The notes beneath the pieces are model-generated. The model made no database searches. It had not been told where the DNA came from and saw only the letters and a list, made by a program, of their open reading frames with translations. A DNA stretch of 64,000 bases from Dyadobacter frigoris (GTDB lineage Bacteria; Bacteroidota; Bacteroidia; Cytophagales; Spirosomataceae): contig NZ_SZVO01000001.1 in assembly GCF_005280585.1 (NCBI RefSeq), positions 744,001-808,000 on the forward strand, given 5' to 3'. This document shows, one piece after another, positions 28,390 through 37,874 of this stretch; the first letter of the stretch is position 1, and each line of letters starts with the position of its first letter. Position numbers and translations under genes: made by a program.

Positions 28390-30156
28390 TTACTTTATGT
28401 TAATAACCTCACTTACCGCCGAAACTCCATTTTCATCAAAAGTTTCAATGGCAAAATAGTAAGGCACGCCAACGTTCAACGCCCGAAGTTCAAAGGTATT
28501 TGGCTCGTCGTTCCAGAACTGATAGGTTTGATACAATTTGTCTGGTGCAATTCCCCACAGCACATTATAACCCACAGCACCCGGTACTTTTTCCCAGCTT
28601 AAATCTACATTTCTCTGATCTTTCTGGCGAATAGCGGTAAACTTTTTTGGCGTGGCTGGTGCTTTTTCAAAACCATTTCCGAAAATCCTGAGCTCACTTA
28701 TTGCAAGATTAGGCGAGGCAACATGCCCATGTTTATAGCGAACATAACGCGCCTTAACAGGTTTAGGTAATTCGATGTACGCGCACGGACGATCCCTTTT
28801 TGGCTCTTGGGTAAGATCACTTACAACTTCCCATTTTTTACCATCGGAGGAAACCAGAATTTTAAATTCAGTATAAACCTGTTCCGGCTTATTATCAAAA
28901 ATATCAGATTTATAATCCGTATAATTAACCTGAATTGCCTTTATTTCCTGTTCTTTTTGAAGATCAATGGTTAATGTTTCCCCGGCTTTATTTTGTTTCG
29001 CGGCCCAAAAAGTTCTTGGATTTTCATCGGTGATTTTACTAGCCGACATAGTGTCCAATGTTGAGGATGCTGTAACTGGTTTTTTGTAAGACAAAAGCAT
29101 CCAGCCCGTAAACAATTCATCGCCTTTTCCATTCCATTTTTTGGTAGTCATTTTATGTGGAAAATCGCCAAAACGTGTGTTGGCAAACATTTGTCCGTCT
29201 TTATCAAACCCTGCCGGATGCATTACAATTCGTCTTTCCATGGCCCAGTTTAACCCTATCCAGGATGTACCGGTATTCCAGTAATTGCCATAATTATCCT
29301 GAAAAGTATTTCCATGGCCTGCGCCGGTTGCAAATCCTCCGGGTTTGTATGAAACCGGATTGTATGGAGCATAAGTAAATGGTCCAAGCGGATCATCAGC
29401 CAGATAAGTTCCATTTGCATAAACGTTATACTCTGTTCCCGGAGCGCCGTATTGCAGGTAATATTTTCCGTTATATTTTGTCATCCAGGCACCTTCGGTA
29501 AAAGGTTTGAACGGATCAGAATGATTTGGGCCAAATCTTTCCCAACCGTGTTCATATTGATTTAACCAGAACATGGATTTGTACTGATCTTTAAAAGCCA
29601 GTTTTTTTGAATGATCCAGTTCCGCACCGAAAATCGGATAAACATTAGACGAGCCCCAATACATAAACCAGCGATTTGTATCCGGATCGTGAAAAAGTGC
29701 AGGATCCCATGGACCGATATCTTTGGGCAGCCGTGGCGTCCAGCGGTTATAAAATTCCCAGATTCCTTTTTCGGGAGCTACGGAATAAAGGATTGGACGC
29801 GACTCAAAAGTCGATTGAAATAAAAATAATGTATCGTTTACTGAAACCGCTGCCGGCGCGCACATATCTTCAAAAGGCCAGCGGTTTGCAGTTGTATATT
29901 TCCAGTTCAGCATATCTTTTGAATGCCAATAGCCGCCGGAAATGGTTACAAATAGAAAATATTCTGATTTGTGATTTACAATTACCGGATCAGCGCCGGA
30001 GCGGTAGGAGATCTTTTCATTCAATTGTTCGAAATTGTATTTGTAATCAATGTCCATTGGGTTGCAATACGTTGTTGGCTGCTGGGCAAAATCCGGGATA
30101 GAGATAATACAAAGAATTGCAATCAGATAAGATGAAGTGTTCAATTTTGAGAGCAT
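28390..30156 (-). CDS. Secreted GH43-like glycosidase with discoidin and FN3 domains
   Basis: The 588-residue protein has a signal peptide (cleavage near PDFAQ). A five-bladed propeller domain (about 25-345) carries the likely catalytic triad regions SGADPVIV, GPWDPALF and FTEGAWMTKY. A discoidin (F5/8 type C) domain follows at about 355-490 (VTASSTLDT, DENPRTFWAAK, ARYVRYKHG, LAISELRIFG). A fibronectin type III-like domain ends the protein (VDLSWEKVPGAVGYNVLWG). GH43-clan enzymes cut arabinose, xylose or galactose side chains. The substrate cannot be assigned. It is monocistronic and divergent from tyrS. Confidence 0.82.
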   Translation of the reverse strand: MLSKLNTSSYLIAILCIISIPDFAQQPTTYCNPMDIDYKYNFEQLNEKISYRSGADPVIVNHKSEYFLFVTISGGYWHSKDMLNWKYTTANRWPFEDMCAPAAVSVNDTLFLFQSTFESRPILYSVAPEKGIWEFYNRWTPRLPKDIGPWDPALFHDPDTNRWFMYWGSSNVYPIFGAELDHSKKLAFKDQYKSMFWLNQYEHGWERFGPNHSDPFKPFTEGAWMTKYNGKYYLQYGAPGTEYNVYANGTYLADDPLGPFTYAPYNPVSYKPGGFATGAGHGNTFQDNYGNYWNTGTSWIGLNWAMERRIVMHPAGFDKDGQMFANTRFGDFPHKMTTKKWNGKGDELFTGWMLLSYKKPVTASSTLDTMSASKITDENPRTFWAAKQNKAGETLTIDLQKEQEIKAIQVNYTDYKSDIFDNKPEQVYTEFKILVSSDGKKWEVVSDLTQEPKRDRPCAYIELPKPVKARYVRYKHGHVASPNLAISELRIFGNGFEKAPATPKKFTAIRQKDQRNVDLSWEKVPGAVGYNVLWGIAPDKLYQTYQFWNDEPNTFELRALNVGVPYYFAIETFDENGVSAVSEVINIK

Positions 30157-30302
30157 GTGTATGAGTGATATTTGTTAAATAATTTCTCTTTATAGTTCTA
30201 AAATAAAAACTTTATTCAACAATAACGAAGGAATGAGTTTCTAAATTTCAATCTTAAAATCAGATACCTTTTCTAAATCTGCGACGTTTGCCAAAATCAA
30301 TC

Positions 30303-30310
30303 TATCTTTG
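30303..30310 (+). promoter_or_regulatory. Possible -7 element of tyrS (TATCTTTG)
   Basis: An exact TAnnTTTG match 35 bp before the tyrS ATG. The nearest upstream TTTG (30287-30290) is too close to be a normal -33 partner, so the call is tentative. Confidence 0.4.
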
Positions 30311-30345
30311 CACCTTGATTTTAAAAATTGCCAAATAGTATAAAA

Positions 30346-31647
30346 ATGAGAACCGATTTCATTGAAGAATTGCGCTGGCGCGGCATGTTGCACGACATGA
30401 TGCCAGGGACGGACGAGCAACTTAATAAAGAAATGACCGCCGGTTATATCGGTTTTGACCCTACGGCTGCTTCCCTGCATATCGGTAACCTGGCGACGAT
30501 TATGTTGCTGGTTCATTTACAAAAAGCGGGTCATAAACCAATCGCACTGGTAGGAGGGGCAACAGGAATGATCGGAGATCCATCATTCAAAGCGTCAGAA
30601 CGTTCATTTTTGGATGAAGATACTTTGCGTATTAACCAGGAAGGAATCCGTAAACAATTGGAGCAATTTCTTGATTTTGACTGCGGTGAAAATTCAGCTG
30701 AAATGGTTAACAATTACGACTGGTTCAAAGAAATTGGATTTCTTCAATTTCTTCGCGAAGCAGGTAAGTATTTGTCGGTTAACTATATGATGTCCAAAGA
30801 TTCTGTAAAAAAACGCCTGGAGACGGGGATTTCCTTTACTGAATTTTCATACCAGCTTTTGCAGGGTTACGACTTTTATCATTTATACAAACATAAAAAT
30901 GTCCGTCTTCAAATGGGCGGTTCGGATCAGTGGGGTAATATCACGACTGGGACTGAAATCATTCGCCGGAAGGAAGGAGACGAAGAAGGTTATTTTAAAG
31001 CTTACGCTTTAACAACGCCTCTTGTGACAAAATCGGATGGTTCGAAATTTGGAAAAAGCGAAGGCGGAAATATCTGGCTGGATCCTGCAAGAACTTCGCC
31101 TTTTGAATTTTACCAATTTTGGCTAAATCAAAGTGACGAAGATTCTCCAAGATATTTGCGTGTTTTTTCTCTTAAATCAAAAGAAGAAATCGAAGCTTTG
31201 GAAAGCAGTCACGCCGCTGAACCGCATTTGAGAATTATGCAAAAAGCGTTAGCAGCAGAGTTGACTATCCGTATCCATTCAGAACGTGATTATCAAATGG
31301 TGTTAAAAGCTTCGGACGTTTTGTTTGGAAAAGCGACTTTGGAAATGCTTCAGAGTATAGCACTTGATGAGTTTGATACGATTTTTAACGGAGTACCGCA
31401 AACAGAAATTAGCCGTGCCGATTGGGATTCCTGTCTAAATTTGCTTGATCTGATTTCGACAGTAACGAAATCAGAAATATATCCGTCAAAAGGAGAAGCC
31501 CGCCGTGCTTTACAACAAAATGCGGTGAGTATTAACAAAGTAAAAGTATCATCTCCGGAACAATCTCTGGCGGATTTTCAGTTATTGCAAGACCGGTTTA
31601 TTCTCGTGTCAAAAGGGAAGAAAAATCATTTGATCAAAGTTATATAA
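30346..31647 (+). CDS. tyrS: Tyrosyl-tRNA synthetase
   Basis: The ATG at 30346 gives 433 residues; an in-frame TTG 18 bp upstream is not needed. It is a bacterial class I enzyme with the HIGH-type motif HIGN at residues 45-48. The tyrosine-site segment is YQLLQGYDFYHL, followed by QMGGSDQWGNI and the KMSKS-type loop KFGKS at 234-238. A C-terminal S4-like RNA-binding domain is present (SKGEARRALQQNAVSINK). It charges tRNA-Tyr. Its last 11 codons and 3' flank are duplicated at 32359-32402. Confidence 0.97.
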   Translation: MRTDFIEELRWRGMLHDMMPGTDEQLNKEMTAGYIGFDPTAASLHIGNLATIMLLVHLQKAGHKPIALVGGATGMIGDPSFKASERSFLDEDTLRINQEGIRKQLEQFLDFDCGENSAEMVNNYDWFKEIGFLQFLREAGKYLSVNYMMSKDSVKKRLETGISFTEFSYQLLQGYDFYHLYKHKNVRLQMGGSDQWGNITTGTEIIRRKEGDEEGYFKAYALTTPLVTKSDGSKFGKSEGGNIWLDPARTSPFEFYQFWLNQSDEDSPRYLRVFSLKSKEEIEALESSHAAEPHLRIMQKALAAELTIRIHSERDYQMVLKASDVLFGKATLEMLQSIALDEFDTIFNGVPQTEISRADWDSCLNLLDLISTVTKSEIYPSKGEARRALQQNAVSINKVKVSSPEQSLADFQLLQDRFILVSKGKKNHLIKVI

Positions 31648-31654
31648 ATTGAAA
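31611..31654. repeat. 44-bp direct repeat, copy 1 (inside the tyrS 3' end)
   Basis: This copy includes the last codons of tyrS (KGKKNHLIKVI and stop) and 7 bases beyond. It matches 32359-32402 at 43 of 44 positions. Confidence 0.9.
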
Positions 31655-31730
31655 GGGGATAAAGGCCTTTTCTATTTATAAGCAAATCTGTCAAATGGAA
31701 TTTAGGCGAAGAGTCTTCATCTTTGTTAAA

Positions 31731-31781
31731 AGCTTGTCATGTTTGAATATAGAAAACACTTATATTCAAACATGACAAGCT
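31731..31781. repeat. Perfect 21-bp inverted repeat with 9-nt loop
   Basis: The arm at 31731-31751 begins AGCTTGTCATG and is exactly complementary to 31761-31781. The plus side is followed by A-rich sequence; the minus side would have only TTTT. No minus-strand gene needs a terminator here. It lies inside the segment between the tyrS-tail repeats. Confidence 0.8.
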
Positions 31782-31842
31782 AAAAGAAAATTATGTTAAA
31801 TTCAGCTGAGGATTGTTTGTTAAATTGATAACCATAATTTTT

Positions 31843-32319
31843 ATGGAACAGGAATTGTATAATTTACTCAGCGTTATTGTTTCAATTGTTACTTTAATTT
31901 TTACGGTTATTGGACTTTATGCCGTATACATCCAAATTCGGAAAATTAGGGAAACCGCATGGAGTAATACGCATAGCAAACTCTGTGATCAAAGTTTTGA
32001 ATTACTTAGATTTTTTAGTGATAATCCTAACTGCTATGATTATCTGTATAAGGGAAAAGAATTAGATGAAAATTCGCCAGACAGGGTCTTTATTTTATTG
32101 GCAACAGAAGCTCTGGCCAATTTTATGGAGCATATCATTTTACAAAAGGATAATTTACCAACCAAACAATGGGATGTATGGAGGCGCTTTGTTTATACAG
32201 AGTTTAAGTGCTCTATTGTTGTAAGGAATTTTATATTGGAAAATAGAGAATGGTATTCACTGGAATTACTGGAGATTGCTGACGAGTGTAAAATTCTATA
32301 CAGTATTAAAAGTAAATAA
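31843..32319 (+). CDS. Small membrane-anchored protein of unknown function
   Basis: The ATG at 31843 gives 158 residues starting MEQELYNLL; the frame is open 10 codons further upstream. One N-terminal helix (LLSVIVSIVTLIFTVIGLYAVYIQI) is followed by a basic/charged stretch (RKIRE) and a cytosolic helical domain with FELLRFFSDNPNCYDYLYKG and EALANFMEHIILQ. This layout resembles small DUF4760-like proteins, but the match is not certain. It is AT-rich and is the only gene between the two tyrS-tail repeats, which suggests acquisition by insertion. Confidence 0.7.
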   Translation: MEQELYNLLSVIVSIVTLIFTVIGLYAVYIQIRKIRETAWSNTHSKLCDQSFELLRFFSDNPNCYDYLYKGKELDENSPDRVFILLATEALANFMEHIILQKDNLPTKQWDVWRRFVYTEFKCSIVVRNFILENREWYSLELLEIADECKILYSIKSK

Positions 32320-32358
32320 GTAAGAGCTTAATTTAATAAATGTTTTATGACTGATTTT

Positions 32359-32402
32359 AAAAGGGAAGAAAAACCATTTGATCAAAGTTATATAAATTGA
32401 AA
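32359..32402. repeat. 44-bp direct repeat, copy 2 (orphan tyrS tail)
   Basis: It encodes the same 11 residues (KGKKNHLIKVI) and stop as the end of tyrS, with a single synonymous change (AAT to AAC). An in-frame TGA lies four codons upstream, so it is not translated as a gene. It is followed directly by a strong terminator. Confidence 0.9.
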
Positions 32403-32403
32403 A

Positions 32404-32437
32404 GGCGAGGTGGCTGCTAATCACTTCGCCTTTCTTT
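32404..32437 (+). terminator. Terminator, probably the original tyrS terminator
   Basis: GGCGAGGTG (32404-32412) pairs with CACTTCGCC (32422-32430), followed by TTTCTTT. On the minus strand TTTT also follows the stem, so it can serve the convergent PorP gene as well. Confidence 0.8.
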
Positions 32438-33443
32438 AATATCTAAGACATTTTCGTCCTCTTCGATCCTGAGACCCTTTTCCTGAAAAGCGAAAAAGTG
32501 CATCAATTCCATACCAGATCGATATTTCAAAAGCTCCGGTATCTAATCCCAAAGAAGAAACCGGCAGATCATAACTTGCCTGGAATAACATATTACCACT
32601 TGCCCAGCCAACTGTTCCAATAGCAGCATCGCGTCTGGTATTTCCCAGAATCATTCCCCGGTACCATAATCCAACCAGCAAAGGCGAGTACAGAATATTA
32701 AATCCGGCATCCATTTGTCTGCTGACACCTTGTTTTCGAACCTGAACCGCAATATTTAATGCACTTTCCCTATTCATGTCACGACCAAGATTGTTGCCGA
32801 AAAAAGCAGGAATTTCAATCGGGATTTTAGTGCCAAGCTGAAAATTGATACGTTGATGTTCAATGCTTACATTATCATTGATGCCGATATTGTGCCAGGC
32901 ACCGGAGAGCCAGACAGAAATATCTTCTTCATATTTTGGTACATATTCCAAAACCACGCCGGCCGATAAAGTTAATTTATTACTGGATAATCCATTCGTT
33001 GCCATCGGATCATTGCTGCCCAAAAAGTGAGAAACGTATGTTAAATCACTTCCATTCCAACTGCTGGACGTCCATGTTCCCTGTAAACCACCAATTAATC
33101 TCAGCTCTTTTTGCCCATCAAGAAATACCATTTTAGAAATTTGAGCCGAAAGCTGGTCACTTTTTAAGGCAGGTCCACGCTGGTCATGCATGGCCTGAAA
33201 CCCTAAACCAACGGCTGCATCTTCTGCGTATGTATCAAAAGAAAAAGCTGCTGTTTGAAACGGAATTCCTATAGAAGCCCATTGATTTCTATAATTGGCA
33301 ATAAATCGAGGAGTTCCGGCATCGCCCGCATAGGCCGGATTGGTATAAAGCGGATTTGAATAAAATTGTGAAAACTGCGGTGCCTGAGCATATGCCCGCA
33401 AATAAGCAATTGATATAATGATAGAGAGTAGAAGTTTTTTCAT
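32436..33443 (-). CDS. PorP/SprF family T9SS-associated outer-membrane protein
   Basis: The 335-residue protein has a signal peptide (cleavage near AYAQA). The family opening PQFSQFYSNPLYTNPAYAGD is present, with FIANYRNQWASI, AVGLGFQAMHDQRG and LLVGLWYRGM. The family forms outer-membrane barrels that partner with type IX secretion substrates, as SprF does with SprB. Its ATG overlaps the stop of the large upstream surface-protein gene (TAATG), so the two are translationally coupled. It is likely the secretion or anchoring partner of that protein. Confidence 0.93.
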   Translation of the reverse strand: MKKLLLSIIISIAYLRAYAQAPQFSQFYSNPLYTNPAYAGDAGTPRFIANYRNQWASIGIPFQTAAFSFDTYAEDAAVGLGFQAMHDQRGPALKSDQLSAQISKMVFLDGQKELRLIGGLQGTWTSSSWNGSDLTYVSHFLGSNDPMATNGLSSNKLTLSAGVVLEYVPKYEEDISVWLSGAWHNIGINDNVSIEHQRINFQLGTKIPIEIPAFFGNNLGRDMNRESALNIAVQVRKQGVSRQMDAGFNILYSPLLVGLWYRGMILGNTRRDAAIGTVGWASGNMLFQASYDLPVSSLGLDTGAFEISIWYGIDALFRFSGKGSQDRRGRKCLRY

Positions 33444-36400
33444 TAACGAATTAGATAAAGGTTGCCTCTTAACTTGTCAGAAATCCGGTTGTCGATATAC
33501 AAAATTTCAGCTTCATACACATACAAGTCCGCAGGCAAGGGATTTCCTTTCAATGTTCCATCCCAGGATTCATCGGGTCGCTGACTTCCAGGAGGCACTT
33601 TTTTCATTTCAAATACCATTTCTCCCCAACGGTTGCGTATTTTCATCGAAATAATTTCCTGAATACCTTTTCCAAAAAGTGTATAACGGTCACCAAATCC
33701 GTCGCCGTTCGGAGTGAATGCTTCCGGAATGTCAACCTGACAATCGACAACTACAAATGCTGCTGATTTTTCAATAGAATCAAGACAGACGCCGCCTTTT
33801 CCGACTACAAGTTTTATTCCGTACAATCCTTTATCAAAAGGCAAAGCAGGATTTTTGGCATCAGAAGTTTTTCCATCGCTGAAATACCATTTGAAACTAT
33901 CCGCATTGTTGGAAAGACTGATTAAACTGGCTGGTCCGGGAGCGCAAATGAGCGAATCCCCGTTCATTTTAAATTGTGCAATGACCGGTGATAAAACCGA
34001 AACCGTAATCTTTTTCAAATCAACTTTGCAGGATTTCGAGCCACGATATCCGGTTAGTTTTACGGTGAAATTTCCTTCCGTCGCATAAGCATGTGTAGGA
34101 GAATAATTCAAAGTATCCAGTGCGGTTCCGTCTCCAAAGTCCCAGATGAAATCAAGCTGCGTATCTGATTTATTCGTAAACTGAACCGTTTCACCCTCGC
34201 AAACTACCGGCGCTCCAACAAAATCTCCCGCTGGTGAAGTTGTGGTTTTGATAGTCAACTGAGTAGAATCGTAACCACAAGCAGTGTAAGCGATCAGGGT
34301 AACCTTATAATCTCTTTTGGCTTGTGTAAATGCATGCGTTGGATTGGGTAAAGTCGATATCGTTCCATCGCCAAATTTCCAGACCCAGCGATTTGGTTTT
34401 GGTACGGTAGCATCTGTAAATTGTACCATTTCACCAGGACAAACCTCCGATTTTGAAATGGTGTATAAGGCCTTAACTGTTGTTGGGTAAACCTGGATTT
34501 TAACTTCATCTGCATCCTGGCCACATGCGCTGGTTACTTCCAGTCTGACTGTGAAAGTCCGGGCATTGTCTTTCGCAGAAAAAGAATGATAAACGGTATC
34601 GCTCCCTGTCTGACGAGTGATGCCATCACCGAAAGTCCATTTTGAAAGGTTTTTGTCAATGCCAGAAGACCGGTTTGAAAATAACAATTGCGCTGGTGTG
34701 CAGCGCAAAGTTGTCGAATCAACACCAATCTCAGCTTTTGCCAGCGGACGTACTACTATCTTTTTTGTTTCTGTTTGCTTTCCACAACTGTTATTCGCCG
34801 ACACAATCACTGAAAAAGTGGTGTCTTTTTTAGACTGATTGATGAAAACTTTTGAAGCGGGCTGAAAACCGGTATAACTGCTTCCATCACCAAAATCCCA
34901 GGAATAGGTAACTGCCTGATTTGAGGTTCCGGTCACCTTAAATGATACATTTAAAGGAGAGCATCCAAGCGTTTCCGAAGGGATGAAGCTAATGGTTGCC
35001 GGAGGCGCGGTAACAGTTATATCTTTTTGAAGCGTATCCGCGCAATTTCCAGCTTTTGCAATAAGTATGATTTTATTTAAACCTGTTGTCAATGTCAATT
35101 GCGGATTGACGTCAGTAGAAGCACTTTTCCCGTTAACAAACCATACATAAGTATTTGCTGATGTTGAATTATTTTTGGGAGAAAAACTGGTACCGCTGCA
35201 ACCTGCATTTAGAACAAAATCTGCCTTTGGGCTTCCAACTGTCACTTTCACATTTGCAGAAGCTTTGCAACCGGTTTGATTACTCACTTCATAATTTAGA
35301 TTTATCTGGGTAACAGTCAGGCTCTTCGTAATCAACGTATCATTTTTGATACAATTGTTACAATCAGAAGTAGACCACTTTCCGCCCAAAGGGACACCTT
35401 GCAGTTTTAGGAAATCAGTTCCGCTGCAAATTGTCTGGTCAGAAACGGTTACCTGGACACCTTCAGCTTTAATTTGCACAACGTCAGAAACCAGACATTT
35501 TCCCGTTCCTTTTGTATAGGTTAAGGTATAGCTTCCGGCAGTTTTTGGTATAAAAACTTTTAAACCATTCACCGTTTCAACCCCATTGGTACTCCATTCT
35601 CCACCCGACTGATCTGCACTTAATGTGATAGGTATCGTGCTAACACATAACGTGGTGTCTTTTGAAAAAGTGAGAATATTGACAGGTTTGGCTTCCGAAA
35701 CGGAAAATGTATCACTAACCATTTGGGCACCGCAGGCATTTGTCATGCTCGCGGTAACAATATATGGTGCGGCAGATAACGGCAAAGAAATTGCCTGATC
35801 CGGTGCAATTGTTTTCCCGTTTAAAGTATAGGCTGCACCCGTTACCGGACTGCTTATTTTATATTGAATCGCTTCGCAAACATCGGGTTGGGGAACGAGT
35901 TTTGGAGCTTCTGGATCAATAACTTTATACTTCCGGATAACGACAGATTCTCCGCAATTATTTGAGGCTCTGAGCCTGATCGTATATTCCTTTTTTTCTT
36001 TAAACTGAACTTTGATAAGACTTGAATAATTGGTGGTTTTATCCAGAAAATCGTATTGTCCTCCCGAAATTTCCCAATAATAATTGGTTTCATCCGTCGA
36101 AATGGAGCCGTCCATCGTCAAAGTGGCGCCGTTGGAAATACATATCGCCGTGTCTTTGTTAGCAACAGAAAAGCCGGTTGCGCTGAAATTGGCAACGGGT
36201 TTCTTGCTTAGTTTAAAGTCAATTTCGTTGCTGCTGGTACCGCAGGTTTTGGAAGTGGCGGTAAGTTTGACTTTGTAGGTCTGGTTTGGGTCTGTAAATT
36301 GAATAGACGGATAGGTTTCGGTACTTGAACGGCCATCGCTGAATTGCCAGAGAAAAGCAATATCAGAAGAAACAGGACAACTATTGTTGCTTATGGATAA

Positions 36401-36820
36401 ATAGGAACCTTCGCAAGCAGCCTGGACAAAGGGTCTGGCTTCCGGTTTTTTGTTGAATGTGACACGAAAACCTTTATTATCATTGGGACAGGTGGCATTT
36501 TCTACAAAAATGCTCACCTTAAATTCGCCGTTGGAGCAATTTCGTATAAAACTTCTTAGATCATAATTATGATTCAGGGTAACGGTAGCGTTTAGCGTTA
36601 CCGCTTCTATTTTTCCATCACCCCAGTCGACACTATATTTTTTGTCGGCACAAGGACCAGGCGTAATTTTTACACAAAGGCTGTAAAGGGAATCGCTTGG
36701 AGCTACACATACGATACCTGTTCCGGTACCATCGCAGGTTGTTATGTCCACACGCTCTTGAGCGTGCGCAAAAAAACTTAACAGTACTAAAAATAAAGTA
36801 CAGGTAAAGAATAATTTCAA
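33443..36820 (-). CDS. Large PKD-repeat surface protein with T9SS type B C-terminal (CHU_C) domain
   Basis: The 1125-residue protein has a signal peptide (cleavage near FAHAQ). Multiple immunoglobulin-like PKD modules recur through the protein, recognised by repeated WDFGDG, WKFGDG and WQFSDG-type motifs. The last 90 residues form a CHU_C/gliding-motility C-terminal domain: VDIPEAFTPNGDGFGDRYTL, IRNRWGEMVFE, WDGTLKGNPLPADLYVYEA. That domain directs type IX secretion. Cysteines are frequent. It is a probable surface adhesin or motility-related fibre. It is coupled to the PorP/SprF gene. Confidence 0.93.
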   Translation of the reverse strand: MKLFFTCTLFLVLLSFFAHAQERVDITTCDGTGTGIVCVAPSDSLYSLCVKITPGPCADKKYSVDWGDGKIEAVTLNATVTLNHNYDLRSFIRNCSNGEFKVSIFVENATCPNDNKGFRVTFNKKPEARPFVQAACEGSYLSISNNSCPVSSDIAFLWQFSDGRSSTETYPSIQFTDPNQTYKVKLTATSKTCGTSSNEIDFKLSKKPVANFSATGFSVANKDTAICISNGATLTMDGSISTDETNYYWEISGGQYDFLDKTTNYSSLIKVQFKEKKEYTIRLRASNNCGESVVIRKYKVIDPEAPKLVPQPDVCEAIQYKISSPVTGAAYTLNGKTIAPDQAISLPLSAAPYIVTASMTNACGAQMVSDTFSVSEAKPVNILTFSKDTTLCVSTIPITLSADQSGGEWSTNGVETVNGLKVFIPKTAGSYTLTYTKGTGKCLVSDVVQIKAEGVQVTVSDQTICSGTDFLKLQGVPLGGKWSTSDCNNCIKNDTLITKSLTVTQINLNYEVSNQTGCKASANVKVTVGSPKADFVLNAGCSGTSFSPKNNSTSANTYVWFVNGKSASTDVNPQLTLTTGLNKIILIAKAGNCADTLQKDITVTAPPATISFIPSETLGCSPLNVSFKVTGTSNQAVTYSWDFGDGSSYTGFQPASKVFINQSKKDTTFSVIVSANNSCGKQTETKKIVVRPLAKAEIGVDSTTLRCTPAQLLFSNRSSGIDKNLSKWTFGDGITRQTGSDTVYHSFSAKDNARTFTVRLEVTSACGQDADEVKIQVYPTTVKALYTISKSEVCPGEMVQFTDATVPKPNRWVWKFGDGTISTLPNPTHAFTQAKRDYKVTLIAYTACGYDSTQLTIKTTTSPAGDFVGAPVVCEGETVQFTNKSDTQLDFIWDFGDGTALDTLNYSPTHAYATEGNFTVKLTGYRGSKSCKVDLKKITVSVLSPVIAQFKMNGDSLICAPGPASLISLSNNADSFKWYFSDGKTSDAKNPALPFDKGLYGIKLVVGKGGVCLDSIEKSAAFVVVDCQVDIPEAFTPNGDGFGDRYTLFGKGIQEIISMKIRNRWGEMVFEMKKVPPGSQRPDESWDGTLKGNPLPADLYVYEAEILYIDNRISDKLRGNLYLIR

Positions 36821-36926
36821 ATTTCAAGAATTTTTATAGAGGTGGTCTGAATTTTAAATCAGAACGGAAGGTATATAATTCTTAAAACATTGTAACCATT
36901 AATTACATAATTGTATACGAAAGTTT

Positions 36927-37742
36927 TTATTTTTTCCCTGAAAAAGAATTAAGAATTGGTGCCGCAGTTGGATTATATTGATAGGTCTGCCAGGTTTCAT
37001 CCTGGAAAATTTCCACAACCCGATATCCTTTATAAGTGGTTCCCCAGTTTCCGCCGAAGTGTCCGTCAAAGAAATACGGTTTTCCGCCCAATGTTTTCTG
37101 GCTGTCCTGATCGTGATCGTGGCCGTGAAAAATTGCTTTAACATTAGGCGTTTTTTCAAATAATGTTGTCACTTCTTTACAATCAACGCCACCGGAAGTC
37201 CATTTTTCTGGTGTAATGTGCAGGAAAATGTAGATCCCTTTTGCGGCGGAATATTTAGTGATTTCAGATCTTAGCCATTGAATATCAGGGCAAACGTATT
37301 CTCCTTTTTCATTTGAAGTGTCACCAAGTATAAAAGCATATTCACCCTTTGCAAAACTGTGATTGGTAGAATATCCCCAAGTGCTTTGCCAAACATCAAC
37401 ACCTACTTTATCGTGATTCCCGCGTGTTACATAATACGGAACGCGTAGGTTTTCCAAAGTTGATTTAACATCATATAAAAGTGTCGGGTCATCGTGAATT
37501 AAATCTCCGTTGATCACTGTAAAGTCTACACCTTTTTGTACTTTTTCCTGATTGATCCAGCCGATTAAGTCGCTGTGAAATGCTTTGAAATCTGTATTGG
37601 GCTGACCGTAATGTCCGTCTGAGGCAACTATAAAGCGTAAAGCCAACTTAGCTGTACTTGGCTCATTTTCAGCTAAATTCAGAAATGGCAGTCCGGATAT
37701 TGCAGGAAAAAACTTTAAAAAGGTACGTCTTTCAAAAATCAT
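36927..37742 (-). CDS. Exported calcineurin-like metallophosphoesterase
   Basis: The 271-residue protein starts with a twin-arginine-like signal (ERRTFLKFFPAISGLPFL). The metallophosphoesterase motifs follow: VASDGHYGQ, VINGDLIHDD, YVTRGNHDK, IFLHITPEK and IFHGHDHDQD. These form the two-metal site of the calcineurin-like fold. The substrate is a phosphomonoester or diester that cannot be named. It is a single gene divergent from recX. Confidence 0.9.
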   Translation of the reverse strand: MIFERRTFLKFFPAISGLPFLNLAENEPSTAKLALRFIVASDGHYGQPNTDFKAFHSDLIGWINQEKVQKGVDFTVINGDLIHDDPTLLYDVKSTLENLRVPYYVTRGNHDKVGVDVWQSTWGYSTNHSFAKGEYAFILGDTSNEKGEYVCPDIQWLRSEITKYSAAKGIYIFLHITPEKWTSGGVDCKEVTTLFEKTPNVKAIFHGHDHDQDSQKTLGGKPYFFDGHFGGNWGTTYKGYRVVEIFQDETWQTYQYNPTAAPILNSFSGKK

Positions 37743-37874
37743 ATAGGTTAATCGTTTAGGGCGCCTCGCGGATATTTTTATTGATGTTTTATCAAAAATA
37801 GTTATTCATAGTTGATATTTTATCTTTATTCTTGCGTCTCAATGTGAAATAAATATAATCACCATAATTTCGGC

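Noticed and set aside
29676..30101. 141-residue plus-strand frame
   Set aside because: It is antisense to the GH43-like gene and lacks any motif.
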